A stretch of 64,000 nucleotides of DNA from Methylobacterium sp. J-026. Lineage in GTDB: Bacteria > Pseudomonadota > Alphaproteobacteria > Rhizobiales > Beijerinckiaceae. Shown in pieces: positions 16,467 through 24,851 of this stretch; position 1 is the stretch's first letter, and each line of letters starts with the position of its first letter. The position numbers and the translations under genes were made by a program. The stretch is from contig NZ_JAKSYC010000343.1 in the NCBI RefSeq assembly GCF_022829585.1, positions 50,650 through 114,649 of the forward strand, in the 5' to 3' direction. Under the pieces are notes generated by a model. It ran no database searches. It saw nothing but the letters and a program-made list of their open reading frames with translations, and was not told the DNA's origin.

Positions 16467-17759
16467 TCATTCGGCGGCGGAGGGGCTGCGTCCATCCGGG
16501 CAGGGTGCGTTGGCCAGACGCAGCACGGTCTGGAGCAGGACATCGGCGCCGGCCGCGCAGTCGGCCTGGGTGGCGGATTCCGATTCGTTGTGGCTGATCC
16601 CGTCCTTGCACGGCACGAAGATCATCGCGGCCGGCACCCTGGCGGCGAGGTTGCAGGCATCGTGGCCGGCCCCCGAGATGATCCGGCGGCGGGCGTGGCC
16701 GAGGCTCTCGGCGGCCGCGTCGATCGCCGCCACGATGGCGGGGTCGAACGGGACCGGTTCCTTGCGCCAGATCCGTGTCAGGGCGATCTCGAGGTGCCGG
16801 CGGCCGGCGATGGCCTCGGCGGCTTCGCCCAGGGCGGCCTCCATGGCGTCGAGGGCCTCCGAGCGCGGGTCGCGCACGTCCACCGTGAAGGCGACCCGCC
16901 CGGGCACGACGTTGCGGGAGGGCGCCAGGATCTTGGCCTCGCCGATCGTGGCCACTGCCGAGGGGGCGTGCGCCAGGGCGATCCGCTCGGCGGCCAGCGC
17001 GAACTCCGACAGCGCCAGCAGCGCGTCCCGGCGGCGCGGCATCGGCGTGGTGCCGGCATGGTTCTCGAAGCCGGTGATCACCCCGTCGAACCACATGATG
17101 CCCTGGCCGCCCTCGACCACGCCGATGGTCTTGCCCTCGGCTTCCAGGATCGGGCCCTGCTCGATGTGCAGCTCCACGAAGGCGCCGATCTCCCGCGTGC
17201 CGACTGCCTCGACCCCACGATAGCCGATGGCGTCCAGCGCCTCCGCCACCGTGGTCCCGGCGGCGTCGCGCTTGGCCAGGATCTCGTCCGCGGTGAAGTC
17301 GCCGGCATAGGCGGCCGAGGCCATCATGGCGGGGGCGAAGCGGGAGCCCTCCTCGTTGGTCCAGTTGACCACCATCAGCGGCGTCTCGGTCTCGATGCCG
17401 GCATCGTTGAGGCTGCGCATGACCTCGAGACCGGCCAGCACGCCGAGCACGCCGTCGAACTTGCCGCCGGTGGGCTGGGTATCGAGATGCGAGCCGAAGG
17501 CGACCGGCGGCCGGCTCATGTCGCGGCCCGGCCGGAGGGCGTATTGCGTCCCGAGCGCGTCCACGGAGACTTCGAGCCCGGCCGCCGCGCAGGCGTCCCG
17601 GAACCAGTCGCGGACGTGTCCATCCTCGGCCGAGAGCGTGAGGCGGTTGATGCCCCCGGCGGGCGTACCGCCGAACGCGGCGGTCTCCAGGATCGTCGCC
17701 CAAAGGCGCGCGCTGTTCGCGCGCAGATTGTGGGTCTTGCTCGGGTTCGTCTCGGCCAT
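16467..17759 (-). CDS. M20-family Zn-dependent amidohydrolase (N-carbamoyl-amino acid hydrolase/allantoate amidohydrolase type)
   Basis: A 430-residue di-metal hydrolase of the M20 carbamoylase branch (hydantoinase/carbamoylase, beta-ureidopropionase, allantoate amidohydrolase). Metal and catalytic motifs: G-S-H-L-D-T-Q-P-T-G-G-K-F-D-G with the first His and bridging Asp, N-E-E-G-S-R-F with the general base Glu, E-L-H-I-E-Q-G-P, and G-A-G-H-D-A near the end with the last metal His. The dimerisation lid lies between. It releases ammonia and CO2 or carbamate from a ureido compound, so a role in pyrimidine, hydantoin or allantoin nitrogen scavenging is likely. ATG 17759 is preceded by AGAGGAA. 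No other purine or pyrimidine catabolic gene is adjacent, so the substrate is open. Confidence 0.85.
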   Translation of the reverse strand: MAETNPSKTHNLRANSARLWATILETAAFGGTPAGGINRLTLSAEDGHVRDWFRDACAAAGLEVSVDALGTQYALRPGRDMSRPPVAFGSHLDTQPTGGKFDGVLGVLAGLEVMRSLNDAGIETETPLMVVNWTNEEGSRFAPAMMASAAYAGDFTADEILAKRDAAGTTVAEALDAIGYRGVEAVGTREIGAFVELHIEQGPILEAEGKTIGVVEGGQGIMWFDGVITGFENHAGTTPMPRRRDALLALSEFALAAERIALAHAPSAVATIGEAKILAPSRNVVPGRVAFTVDVRDPRSEALDAMEAALGEAAEAIAGRRHLEIALTRIWRKEPVPFDPAIVAAIDAAAESLGHARRRIISGAGHDACNLAARVPAAMIFVPCKDGISHNESESATQADCAAGADVLLQTVLRLANAPCPDGRSPSAAE

Positions 17760-17849
17760 GCCGGTTCCTCTGACGGCGGAGCGCCGTGCCACACGTCCCT
17801 CATCGGGCAGCGCGCGCCGCCGGAGCAACGCCGGTGCCAACCGGCGCCG

Positions 17850-18311
17850 TCAGGCCGGGCGCCGCCGCACCGGATTGGCCCGGAGGAGCTCGACCCCGTC
17901 GACCTGCAGGGCGGCGGCGATCGCGCCGAGGGCGCTTGCCTCGATGTTGCTGATCCCGTCCTGATCGGCGACATCGGCGGCGATCAGGAAGACGTTCTCG
18001 CGCTGGCTCGCGGGCCGCTCCGCGACCGCCGTCACGTGGCGCAGATTCTCCGTCCGCCCGAGGCGGGTCCGCGCCCGGGCGATCCCCTCGTAGAGTTCGG
18101 TCTCGAGCATCAGCGCGTCGTAGCCCTTCATCAGGACGGGATCGGCGCTCAGCCCGTGCAGGGCGGCGTCGAACTCCTGGCCGGCCACCTCCCCGTCGGC
18201 CACGATGACGTTGGCCGCGGCCGAGACCGCGGCGAGCATCAGCGCCTTGTCGCCGACATAGGCCGTGACGGTGCGGCTCACTTGGCCGAGCAGATCGCGC
18301 AGGACGTTCAT
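17850..18311 (-). CDS. TerB-like (tellurite resistance TerB family) protein
   Basis: A 153-residue, all-helical cytoplasmic protein. The two TerB metal-binding halves are visible: A-N-V-I-V-A-D-G-E-V at about residues 33-42 and A-A-D-V-A-D-Q-D-G-I-S-N-I-E at about 110-124, each with the acidic D-G-x pattern of TerB. The C-terminus is short and basic. TerB proteins bind divalent metal and are linked to membrane-associated stress complexes. Tellurite resistance itself is not implied without the rest of a ter cluster, which is absent here. It lies 90 bases upstream of the amidohydrolase on the same strand. Confidence 0.75.
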   Translation of the reverse strand: MNVLRDLLGQVSRTVTAYVGDKALMLAAVSAAANVIVADGEVAGQEFDAALHGLSADPVLMKGYDALMLETELYEGIARARTRLGRTENLRHVTAVAERPASQRENVFLIAADVADQDGISNIEASALGAIAAALQVDGVELLRANPVRRRPA

Positions 18312-18709
18312 GAAGACTTTGCCGGGGGCCGGTCGGGGGCGGAGACGCGGCAGGGATAGCAGAGGACGGCGCGGAAGGAAGCCGGCATGGCCCGGCCGGT
18401 CAACGCGACGCGGGTGACGGGCCGGCCACGCCGCCCGTTCACGGGGATGTTACAACTTCTGCGGATTTACTGGCGACCAGACACGCTTGGGCAACATCGC
18501 CATGCGAAGTCTCGTGGCAGCTGCGCTGATGCGCGGTCGACGGAAGGCGGACCAAGTCCCCCCAGCGCAATCCGCCTCCGTCGCGACGCCGCCGGGACGA
18601 TGTTCGGGTGCCCCCCAGGCCCGACCTTCGTGCCGGCGGCGGCCCCTCCCGCCGCCGGGTGTCCGATCCGCGCGTTCCACCGGCCGCCGGAATACGGGGC
18701 GGCCGAGGT
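18312..18709. other. 398-base region without a recognised gene
   Basis: It separates the terB-like gene from the CYTH-CHAD gene, both on the minus strand. Short open frames here have the composition of GC shadows and no ribosome-binding site. The AT-richer stretch around 18440-18500 is the only plausible promoter position for the terB-like gene. No convincing hairpin, repeat or RNA gene was seen. Confidence 0.5.
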
Positions 18710-20227
18710 TCACCGCCAGAACGGCTTCACGTCGAGGAGATCGGCCCGCGCCTCGGCGGCGGCCTTGAGCAGGTCCCGCGTCCCCGGATCGTCGGAACCG
18801 GGCATCGCCGGCCCCGACAGGCTTTCGGTCATCGTCCGCGCCGTCTCCAGGTCGTTGAGCGCGCCGAGATGATCCTGGAGATCCGACAGCGCGTCGCCGA
18901 ACTTCGCCTGTCGCCGCAGATCCTTTTCCCGCTGATAGAGACCCGCGAAGAACTCCGCCCCGTAGCGGAGCTTCTTGGCGGCGATCCGCGCACGGTGCCG
19001 CGTATGCGGGTCGAGACGCTTGAGGCCGCGGCCGCGCTTCTTGAGCCTGAGACGCGCGCTGTCGAGCACCCGGGCGGCGAAATCGCGCCCGTCCTCGGCG
19101 GCGGACGGCTGCGCGGCCCAGGCACCCGCCTCGATCCATCCGGCGAGATCGATGATCAGGCCGCGCCATTGCGGGCTCTGCAGGGTCGCCAGAACCACGT
19201 CGTAGGCGCGCTCCCGCTCCGCCTCGGCCCGGGCGCGGAGATCGTCGAGCCCGGTCTCGTCCGGGCGTGCGTTGGCCAGCTCCGGCAGGGTGTGACCCAG
19301 GAACACGTCGAGGTTCCGGGCGTGGCCGAAGGGCTCGGTGACACGCTTGATCTCGTCGTTGAAGCCGCCTGCCCGGGGGTCGCCCTCCAGCATCGGGGCG
19401 AACAGCGACAGCGCCGAGCGGAGACGGCGCAGGGACACGCGCATCTGGTGCAGGGCCTCGGGCGGCCGTCCGGCTTCGAGGAACGCGTCCTCGTTGAGGC
19501 GCATGTGGCGGAGGCAGGCGCGCGCCACCCGGCGGAACACCGCGCCGGCGGTCGCACCCTTCGGCAGCTCGGTCGGCCCGGCCTTGACCACGCCGCGGCC
19601 GGTCCCATCGATCAACGCGAAGCCCACGGCGCTCTTGGCGTAGACGCCCAGGCGCAGTGGTACCGTTTCGGCCAGGGCCTGCGCGAGCTGGAACAGGTCG
19701 GCCGGGTCGCCATCCTGCAACTCCAATTCGAGCTCGCACAGCGGTACGTCGCCGACCGGGCTCTCGACCCGGCCCTCGTCGAGGGTGACCAGGATCCGCG
19801 AGCCGTTCTGTGTCACCGGGATTTCCCGGCGCATGACGACGGTCGAGAACAGCCGCTCCAGCGGCGCTTCGGCCACGCGCAGGACCGGTTCGGCCGCTGT
19901 GCCGGCCCAGGCAGCCGGATCGGGGGCCTCACCGGCGATCTCGGTCTCCCACTCGGCCCGGTCGAACAATCCGACAGCGCCGGATCCGGCCTTCACGGTC
20001 TGGATGTGGCGGCCGCCCTTCGCGCGGACACGCAGGGTCAGGCCGGCCGCCCGGAGATCGCGCTTCGCCGTATCGAAGTAAGCGGTGACCAGATGTTCGG
20101 GCTCGACGGCTGCGGCGCCCTGGAGCCGCGGATGGGCGGCGAGTGCCGTCAGGTCGGGTCCGGCACAGTCGAGCTTCAGCTCGATCTCGCGCGGCTCCGC
20201 CGCGCTGCCGCTTTCGCTCTCGCTCAT
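18710..20227 (-). CDS. CYTH and CHAD domain-containing protein (inorganic triphosphatase/polyphosphate-associated)
   Basis: A 505-residue cytoplasmic protein. The N-terminal CYTH domain (about residues 12-210) begins with the diagnostic E-I-E-L-K-L and continues with Y-F-D-T and basic strands that hold triphosphate in a tunnel. The C-terminal CHAD domain (about 225-500) is a helical bundle with conserved histidines and arginines (H-Q-M-R-V-S-L-R-R-L-R, A-K-K-L-R-Y), a fold known to bind polyphosphate. CYTH-CHAD proteins such as YgiF hydrolyse inorganic triphosphate, so this one likely does. The window also encodes a PPK2 at 56.7 kb, which makes a polyphosphate link attractive, though the two genes are far apart. 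Confidence 0.88.
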   Translation of the reverse strand: MSESESGSAAEPREIELKLDCAGPDLTALAAHPRLQGAAAVEPEHLVTAYFDTAKRDLRAAGLTLRVRAKGGRHIQTVKAGSGAVGLFDRAEWETEIAGEAPDPAAWAGTAAEPVLRVAEAPLERLFSTVVMRREIPVTQNGSRILVTLDEGRVESPVGDVPLCELELELQDGDPADLFQLAQALAETVPLRLGVYAKSAVGFALIDGTGRGVVKAGPTELPKGATAGAVFRRVARACLRHMRLNEDAFLEAGRPPEALHQMRVSLRRLRSALSLFAPMLEGDPRAGGFNDEIKRVTEPFGHARNLDVFLGHTLPELANARPDETGLDDLRARAEAERERAYDVVLATLQSPQWRGLIIDLAGWIEAGAWAAQPSAAEDGRDFAARVLDSARLRLKKRGRGLKRLDPHTRHRARIAAKKLRYGAEFFAGLYQREKDLRRQAKFGDALSDLQDHLGALNDLETARTMTESLSGPAMPGSDDPGTRDLLKAAAEARADLLDVKPFWR

Positions 20228-20586
20228 GCTCTCCTCTTCGTGACCCAGCCAACCCGAGCGGGTGTACGCCCATGAGGTTGCACCGAACTGTCGATCCGGT
20301 CGCGGCCCCGCGCACCATCAACCACCGCCAGTCTAGCAAAAACCGACGCCGCGCGCGGGCGCAACGGCGATGCATCAGGGATCGTTGCGGCTCGAGATGC
20401 TGCACTGCGTTAAAATCGCCCTTTCACAATTCGTAAACGCGTGGCAAGAAAAATTGTCCACAATCCATCTGCCGCGCATGCCCCGGCCCCGACCGTCCGG
20501 CGGCCCATGGCTCGACGAAGAGCCGGCGCGGCGGGATTCCCTACGACGAGATGTGTGCGCTCCGCGTGGACGGCGGCGCCGTAGCG
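20228..20586. other. 359-base divergent intergenic region (CYTH-CHAD / selB)
   Basis: This must carry the promoters of both divergent genes. The segment 20405-20475 is distinctly AT-richer than its surroundings. It holds an inverted pair, ACAATT near 20436 and AATTGT near 20452, a possible operator or promoter element. No selC-like tRNA, which might be expected beside selB, was found here or in the 139 bases after selB. Confidence 0.4.
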
Positions 20587-22524
20587 ATGGTCGGGTCGGT
20601 GACTGCGTTGAAGACACTTCTCGTAGGCGTGGTTGGCCATGTGGATCACGGCAAGACCGCGCTGGTGCGCGCTCTTACCGGGATCGAGACGGACAGGCTG
20701 AAGGAGGAGCGGGCCCGCGGCGTCTCCATCGTCCCGGGCTTCGCCCTGCTGCCCTCGGCGCGGGGGGAGATCGACCTCGTCGACCTGCCGGGCCACGAGC
20801 GATTCGTGCGCGCCATGGTCTCGGGAGCGACCGGCATGCGCGCCGTTCTGCTTGCGGTGGATGCCCAAGAAGGCATCAAGCCGCAGACCGTCGAGCACCT
20901 GGAGATCGCCCGGCTGATCGGCGTACGCCGCGGCGTCCTTGCCCTGACCAAATCCGATCTCGCCACGCCCGAGACCCTCGCGGCGCGGACAGCCGAGATC
21001 GCCGCCGCGGCGGCCCGCGCCGGGCTCGAGGCGGGCCCGGTCATCCCGACATCGACGGTCACGGGCGCCGGGATCGCCGACCTCACGGCGTCCCTCGCCG
21101 CGCTGCTGGCGGAGGCGGAACCCGGGAGCGACGACGGCTTCCCCTACCTGCCGGTGGACCGGGTCTTCTCCCGGGCGGGCTTCGGCACCGTGGTGACCGG
21201 TACCCTCCGGCGCGGGGCGCTGGCGGTCGGCGACACGGTCGAGATCGTGCCCGGCGGTCGAAGCGCGGTGGTGCGCGGTCTCCAGATCCACGGACGCCCG
21301 GTGGACCGGGCCGAGCCCGGGCGGCGCACCGCCGTCGCCCTGCGCGGTGTCGGCCTCGACGAGATCGCCCGGGGACAGGCCCTGGCGCTGCCGGGCCTGC
21401 TCGCCCCGAGCGCGTGGCTCGATGTCGCGATCACGGCCGCCGCCAGCGCCACCGACGCCCTCGGCAGCGGCACCGCCTGCCGGCTCCTGTTCGGGACGAC
21501 CGAGGTCGAGGCCCGGCTGCGCCTGCTCGATCGGGACGCCCTGGAGCCGGGGGCGAGCGCGCAGGCGCAGCTGCACCTGGCCGAGTCGGTCGCTGTGCCG
21601 GCGCGGGAGCCGTTCGTGCTCCGGCTCGATTCGCCGGCCGCGACGGTCGCCGGCGGGCGCGTCCTCGATCCGGGGAGCCGCCGCCGCCGCCGCCACGACC
21701 CGCGCGTCCTGGCCGACCTCGCCGCTCTGGCCGCCGGGCAGCCCGCGAAGGCGATCGCGGTGCGCCTCGGACAGGCCGGCGCGGCCGGTGCCCCGCTGGT
21801 GGACCTCGCCCGGCTCGCCGGGGCGGCCCCGGCCAGGGTCCGCGCGATGCTGAGCGAGGCGGGGGCCCTGGAGATCGGTGACCGGTTCGTCGGTGCCGGG
21901 GCCTTCGAGGCGCTGCGCACCGGGATCCTGGCGACGCTCGCGCAGCATCACCGGGACAATCCGATGGAGCACGGGATCGCGCTCGAACGCCTGTCCCGAT
22001 CCCTGGCACTCCCGGACGCGCTCACCGGCACGGCCCTGCGTACCCTCGCGGCGGCGGGTACGGTGGTCCAGGCCGGTACCCTGTGGCGGCGCGCCGATTT
22101 CGACCCTGCCCGCAACGAGAGCGAAGCAGCCCGGAAGCTGGAGCAGATCTTCCGGCGCGCCGGCCTCAACCCGCCCGACGAGACCGAGGCCGTGGGTCGC
22201 GACGTGCGCCGGCGCGAGGCGCTGACCTATCTGGTCGGGGCCGGGACGGTGATCCGGGCCGTCGACCGGGTCCAGCGCCGCGCGGTCCTGTTCCACCGGG
22301 AGGCGGTGGCGAGTGCCCGCACGCGCCTCGTCGACGCCTTCCCGCAGGCGGCGACGCCGGAGACCGGCTTCCTGGCCCGGGAGGCCGGCGCGGCGCTGGG
22401 AATCTCCCGCAAATTCTCGATCCCGCTCCTGGAGCACCTCGATGCGACGGGATTCACCCGCCGGGCGGGGGATCGGCGGGTGATCGTCGCCCTCGAACCG
22501 GCCCCCGGCGGTCCGGCGGTGTAG
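20587..22524 (+). CDS. selB: Selenocysteine-specific elongation factor SelB
   Basis: A 645-residue translational GTPase that delivers selenocysteyl-tRNA to UGA codons with a SECIS element. G-domain motifs are clear: G-H-V-D-H-G-K-T (G1), D-L-P-G-H-E (G3) and T-K-S-D (G4). EF-Tu-like domains 2 and 3 follow, with F-S-R-A-G-F-G-T-V-V-T-G-T. A long C-terminal region of winged-helix repeats recognises the SECIS hairpin. The start is uncertain: ATG 20587 lacks a strong ribosome-binding site, and 20551 (ATG) and 20606 (TTG, closest to the family opening K-T-L-L-V-G) are alternatives. SelB implies that the organism makes selenoproteins, in this group typically a formate dehydrogenase, none of which is encoded here. 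SelA and selC are also absent nearby. Confidence 0.93.
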   Translation: MVGSVTALKTLLVGVVGHVDHGKTALVRALTGIETDRLKEERARGVSIVPGFALLPSARGEIDLVDLPGHERFVRAMVSGATGMRAVLLAVDAQEGIKPQTVEHLEIARLIGVRRGVLALTKSDLATPETLAARTAEIAAAAARAGLEAGPVIPTSTVTGAGIADLTASLAALLAEAEPGSDDGFPYLPVDRVFSRAGFGTVVTGTLRRGALAVGDTVEIVPGGRSAVVRGLQIHGRPVDRAEPGRRTAVALRGVGLDEIARGQALALPGLLAPSAWLDVAITAAASATDALGSGTACRLLFGTTEVEARLRLLDRDALEPGASAQAQLHLAESVAVPAREPFVLRLDSPAATVAGGRVLDPGSRRRRRHDPRVLADLAALAAGQPAKAIAVRLGQAGAAGAPLVDLARLAGAAPARVRAMLSEAGALEIGDRFVGAGAFEALRTGILATLAQHHRDNPMEHGIALERLSRSLALPDALTGTALRTLAAAGTVVQAGTLWRRADFDPARNESEAARKLEQIFRRAGLNPPDETEAVGRDVRRREALTYLVGAGTVIRAVDRVQRRAVLFHREAVASARTRLVDAFPQAATPETGFLAREAGAALGISRKFSIPLLEHLDATGFTRRAGDRRVIVALEPAPGGPAV

Positions 22525-22663
22525 GGCGTCGACCGCCCGGGCGGCGCGAGGGTCTGCCGAGGTCCCTCCCGGACCCGTTTCTGAGACTGCCGCGGCTTGG
22601 TCGGGGCCATGAGCCCGCACAGCGTCCGGACGCGAAATCGCGGCCCAACCTGAAGAAAGCGGC

Positions 22664-22972
22664 TCAGAAATCCTCGCCCGGCCAGTCCCCGGCCCCGGGC
22701 TCGTAGCAGGTGTAGCCGATCAGGCAGTTCGGGTTGTCCCGGGTCGGGCGGAAGGCGCGCTTGGCGATCTCGGTCACCTCGCAGAAGGAGCGGTCGCGCA
22801 CGAATCGGTCATAGGTCATGCCGCCGGTGCCCAGGACCAGGGCACCCCGCGCCTGGATCAGCCGCACGGCCTGCTGGCAGGTCATCGCGGTGCTCGACGG
22901 CCGCGTCTGCGCGACCGCCGGCATGGCGGCGAGGACGAGGACCGTCGCAATCCGGATCACAAACGCGTTCAT
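22664..22972 (-). CDS. Small secreted cysteine-containing protein, hypothetical
   Basis: A 102-residue protein with a signal peptide (hydrophobic residues 4-21, cleavage after A-V-A). The mature part has four cysteines (in T-C-Q-Q-A, S-F-C-E-V, N-C-L-I-G-Y-T-C-Y) that could form two disulfides in the periplasm. The pattern C-Q-Q-A-x-x-L-I-x-x-x-G-A and the terminal C-L-I-G-Y-T-C recall a small family common in Hyphomicrobiales, function unknown. ATG 22972 has GGGGAA six bases upstream; an in-frame GTG at 22984 is less likely. It stands alone between selB and the MSMEG_0570-like gene. Confidence 0.7.
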   Translation of the reverse strand: MNAFVIRIATVLVLAAMPAVAQTRPSSTAMTCQQAVRLIQARGALVLGTGGMTYDRFVRDRSFCEVTEIAKRAFRPTRDNPNCLIGYTCYEPGAGDWPGEDF

Positions 22973-23051
22973 CAGCTTCCCCACCCGGACATGGCGATAA
23001 CCCGGGGCGCGCCCGTTTCCGTCCCGGGGCGAATCGTCCCGGCGCAGGCCG

Positions 23052-23330
23052 TCATTCCTCGAAGGATTCCACGTGGACGGTCCCAGCCCCCTGGCGGCAA
23101 GCGGCCGCCTCGATCCGGGCCAGCTGCGCCTGAGCCCGCCCGCAGGGGAAGCCGTAGCGGATGCGGACCCGCTCGCTGGCGATCCCGAGGGCCAGCCGGC
23201 TCAGGCTGACGAACTCGTCGACGGGATAGTCCTGACCGACCGCGAGATGATCCTTGATGACCAGGGAGGGGGAATAGCAGGCCTCACGGGATCCGTCCGG
23301 CCAGCGGATGTGGAAGCGCATCTCAGGCAT
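23052..23330 (-). CDS. MSMEG_0570 family nitrogen starvation response protein
   Basis: A 92-residue protein opening M-P-E-M-R-F-H-I-R-W-P-D-G-S, the recognisable start of the MSMEG_0570 family. It continues with C-Y-S-P-S-L-V-I and a conserved A-S-E-R-V-R-x-R-Y-G-F-P-C. The family is named from Mycobacterium and is normally part of a seven- or eight-gene nitrogen-starvation cluster (nitrilase, radical SAM, acetyltransferase, flavoprotein, glycosyltransferase). The biochemical role of this small protein is unknown. Its start overlaps the end of the MSMEG_0565-like glycosyltransferase by eight bases, so the two are coupled. The remaining cluster members are not in the window. Confidence 0.82.
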   Translation of the reverse strand: MPEMRFHIRWPDGSREACYSPSLVIKDHLAVGQDYPVDEFVSLSRLALGIASERVRIRYGFPCGRAQAQLARIEAAACRQGAGTVHVESFEE

Positions 23331-24537
23331 CGGTGGGCATCCGCGTCGTGTTCCAGGCCGCCGAGCCGGTGGCGGCCGGCGCCGCCGGCCCGGCACCTGG
23401 AAGGAGCGCCGCGTAGGTCGGCAGGTGCCGCGCCGCGCAGGCCGCCCAGGCATGGGCCCGGGCGACATCGCCACCGGCCGCGCGCAACCGCGCCCGCCGC
23501 TCGGGCTCCAGGCTCGCCCGCATCGCCGCCGCCAGGGCTTCGATATCCTCCGGATTCACCGACAGGGCTTCGCCGGGGGCGAGGTATTCGGTGAAGGGTG
23601 GGCGCGCGGAGACGATCACCGGGGTGCCGCAGGCCATGGCCTCCAGCACGCACAGGCCGTAGCCCTCCGTCAGGGACGGGGAGACCAGCGTCGAACACAG
23701 CCGATAGAGGGCCGGCATGTCGGCCTGGGCGATCGGTCCGGTCTGAACGACCGGGCAGCCCGGACCGACCGGCAGACCCGCATCCTCCAGCGCGGCATGG
23801 CACAGGGCCTCGTATCCGGGCGGTTCGAGGACCGACGCCTGTCCCGCCACCACGAGCTGCGCCGTCGGACTGCGTCGGTGGAGCGCCGCGAAGGCCGCGA
23901 TGACCGCGCGGGTGTTCTTGCGCGCCGCGAATCCGCCGACGCTCAGGAAGATCGGGCCGGCACCGAGCCCAAGTCGCCGACGCAGGGCCTCGTCGCCGGG
24001 CTCCGGTTCGGGCCCGTAGAACGCCGGGTCGACGCCGCTGCCCACGACCTCGGCCTGTGCGCCGTACTCGGCCGCGAGCGTCGCCGCCCAGGTTCGGCTG
24101 ACGCAGAGCAGGCGGCCGGCATCGACGATCGCCCGATCCTGCCATCGGGCCAGCTGCGAGTCCGCGAAGGCGTCGATGCGGTGGACCGTGCGCGCGAACC
24201 CGGAGACAAGTCGCCGCCGCGTGAGTGTCGCCAGGGCATTGCCGCCGATGCTGCATTGGGCGTGGAACACGTCGAAATCGCAGGCGGCCGGCATCGAGAA
24301 ATGGGCGAGGTAATCCGCGATCCGCGCCCCGACCACCGCCGCGGCGGATCCGTGGGTCGGCTTGGCCGCCACGGAGATCACCGGGCAGCGCGCGTCGCGG
24401 AAGAAGCCGCGCCCGGTCGGATCCGGGGCGTGGACGACGGCCTCGTGACCGAGCCCGCACAGGGCTTCGCCGAGCGCCAGGGCATGGACCCCGGTGCCGC
24501 TGGGCTCGGTGGAGGAGGTGAGGATCGCGATGCGCAA
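23323..24537 (-). CDS. MSMEG_0565 family glycosyltransferase (GT-B, GT4-like)
   Basis: A 404-residue GT-B glycosyltransferase. The N-terminal domain opens L-R-I-A-I-L-T-S-S-T-E-P-S-G-T-G-V-H with the H-A-L-A-L-G-E-A-L block. The C-terminal domain has V-G-G-F-A-A-R-K-N and the donor-binding S-L-T-E-G-Y-G-L-C-V-L-E-A-M-A-C-G-T-P-V-I with the E-x7-E pattern. This opening is characteristic of the MSMEG_0565 family found with nitrilase-type nitrogen-starvation clusters. I chose TTG 24537 because it gives the family N-terminus; no good ribosome-binding site is visible, and an ATG at 24738 would add a low-quality basic leader. The MSMEG_0570 partner gene overlaps its 3' end. Confidence 0.82.
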   Translation of the reverse strand: MRIAILTSSTEPSGTGVHALALGEALCGLGHEAVVHAPDPTGRGFFRDARCPVISVAAKPTHGSAAAVVGARIADYLAHFSMPAACDFDVFHAQCSIGGNALATLTRRRLVSGFARTVHRIDAFADSQLARWQDRAIVDAGRLLCVSRTWAATLAAEYGAQAEVVGSGVDPAFYGPEPEPGDEALRRRLGLGAGPIFLSVGGFAARKNTRAVIAAFAALHRRSPTAQLVVAGQASVLEPPGYEALCHAALEDAGLPVGPGCPVVQTGPIAQADMPALYRLCSTLVSPSLTEGYGLCVLEAMACGTPVIVSARPPFTEYLAPGEALSVNPEDIEALAAAMRASLEPERRARLRAAGGDVARAHAWAACAARHLPTYAALLPGAGPAAPAATGSAAWNTTRMPTDA

Positions 24538-24851
24538 GCGGTCGACCCAGGGACGGCGCGACGCGGCTCGCGGCCCGTCCGGACGTGGCGCCCGATGCGA
24601 CGAACCACGGTCTCCGCCGCCCTCCCGGAGATCCGCACGAGCCTGGACGCATCGTCCGTGCCGTGTTGCCCTGAGCGGTGCCGCAGGCGGGCAGACCCGT
24701 TGACGAAGTCTGAATCCGCGCCGGCCAGCCTTGGGCACTTAATTTTGTGTTACGAATTCATCTGACTTTCAAGCGGTCCGAAAAACGGCACTTTCCGAAC
24801 CCATGTGACAGATTGTATCCGTCATTCAGGAGCGCTGGAGCCGTCGATCCC
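24538..24851. other. 314-base divergent intergenic region
   Basis: It lies between the MSMEG_0565-like glycosyltransferase (minus) and the SGNH hydrolase (plus). The part from 24735 to 24835 is conspicuously AT-rich for this genome and is the best place for the two divergent promoters. The rest is GC-rich and holds only shadow frames. No repeat or RNA gene was recognised. Confidence 0.4.

Noticed and set aside
15396..18359. A 987-codon plus-strand open frame
   Set aside because: It runs antisense across the ketosynthase, amidohydrolase and TerB-like genes, whose motifs are intact on the minus strand. The translation is Arg/Gly/Ala-rich low-complexity typical of GC shadows.
20228..20586. Possible selC tRNA next to selB
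   Set aside because: No 90-100-base cloverleaf with a UCA anticodon or a G-T-T-C-G-A T-loop is visible in either flank of selB.
20410..22620. A 736-codon minus-strand open frame
   Set aside because: Antisense to selB, which has complete GTPase motifs. The translation has no domain pattern.
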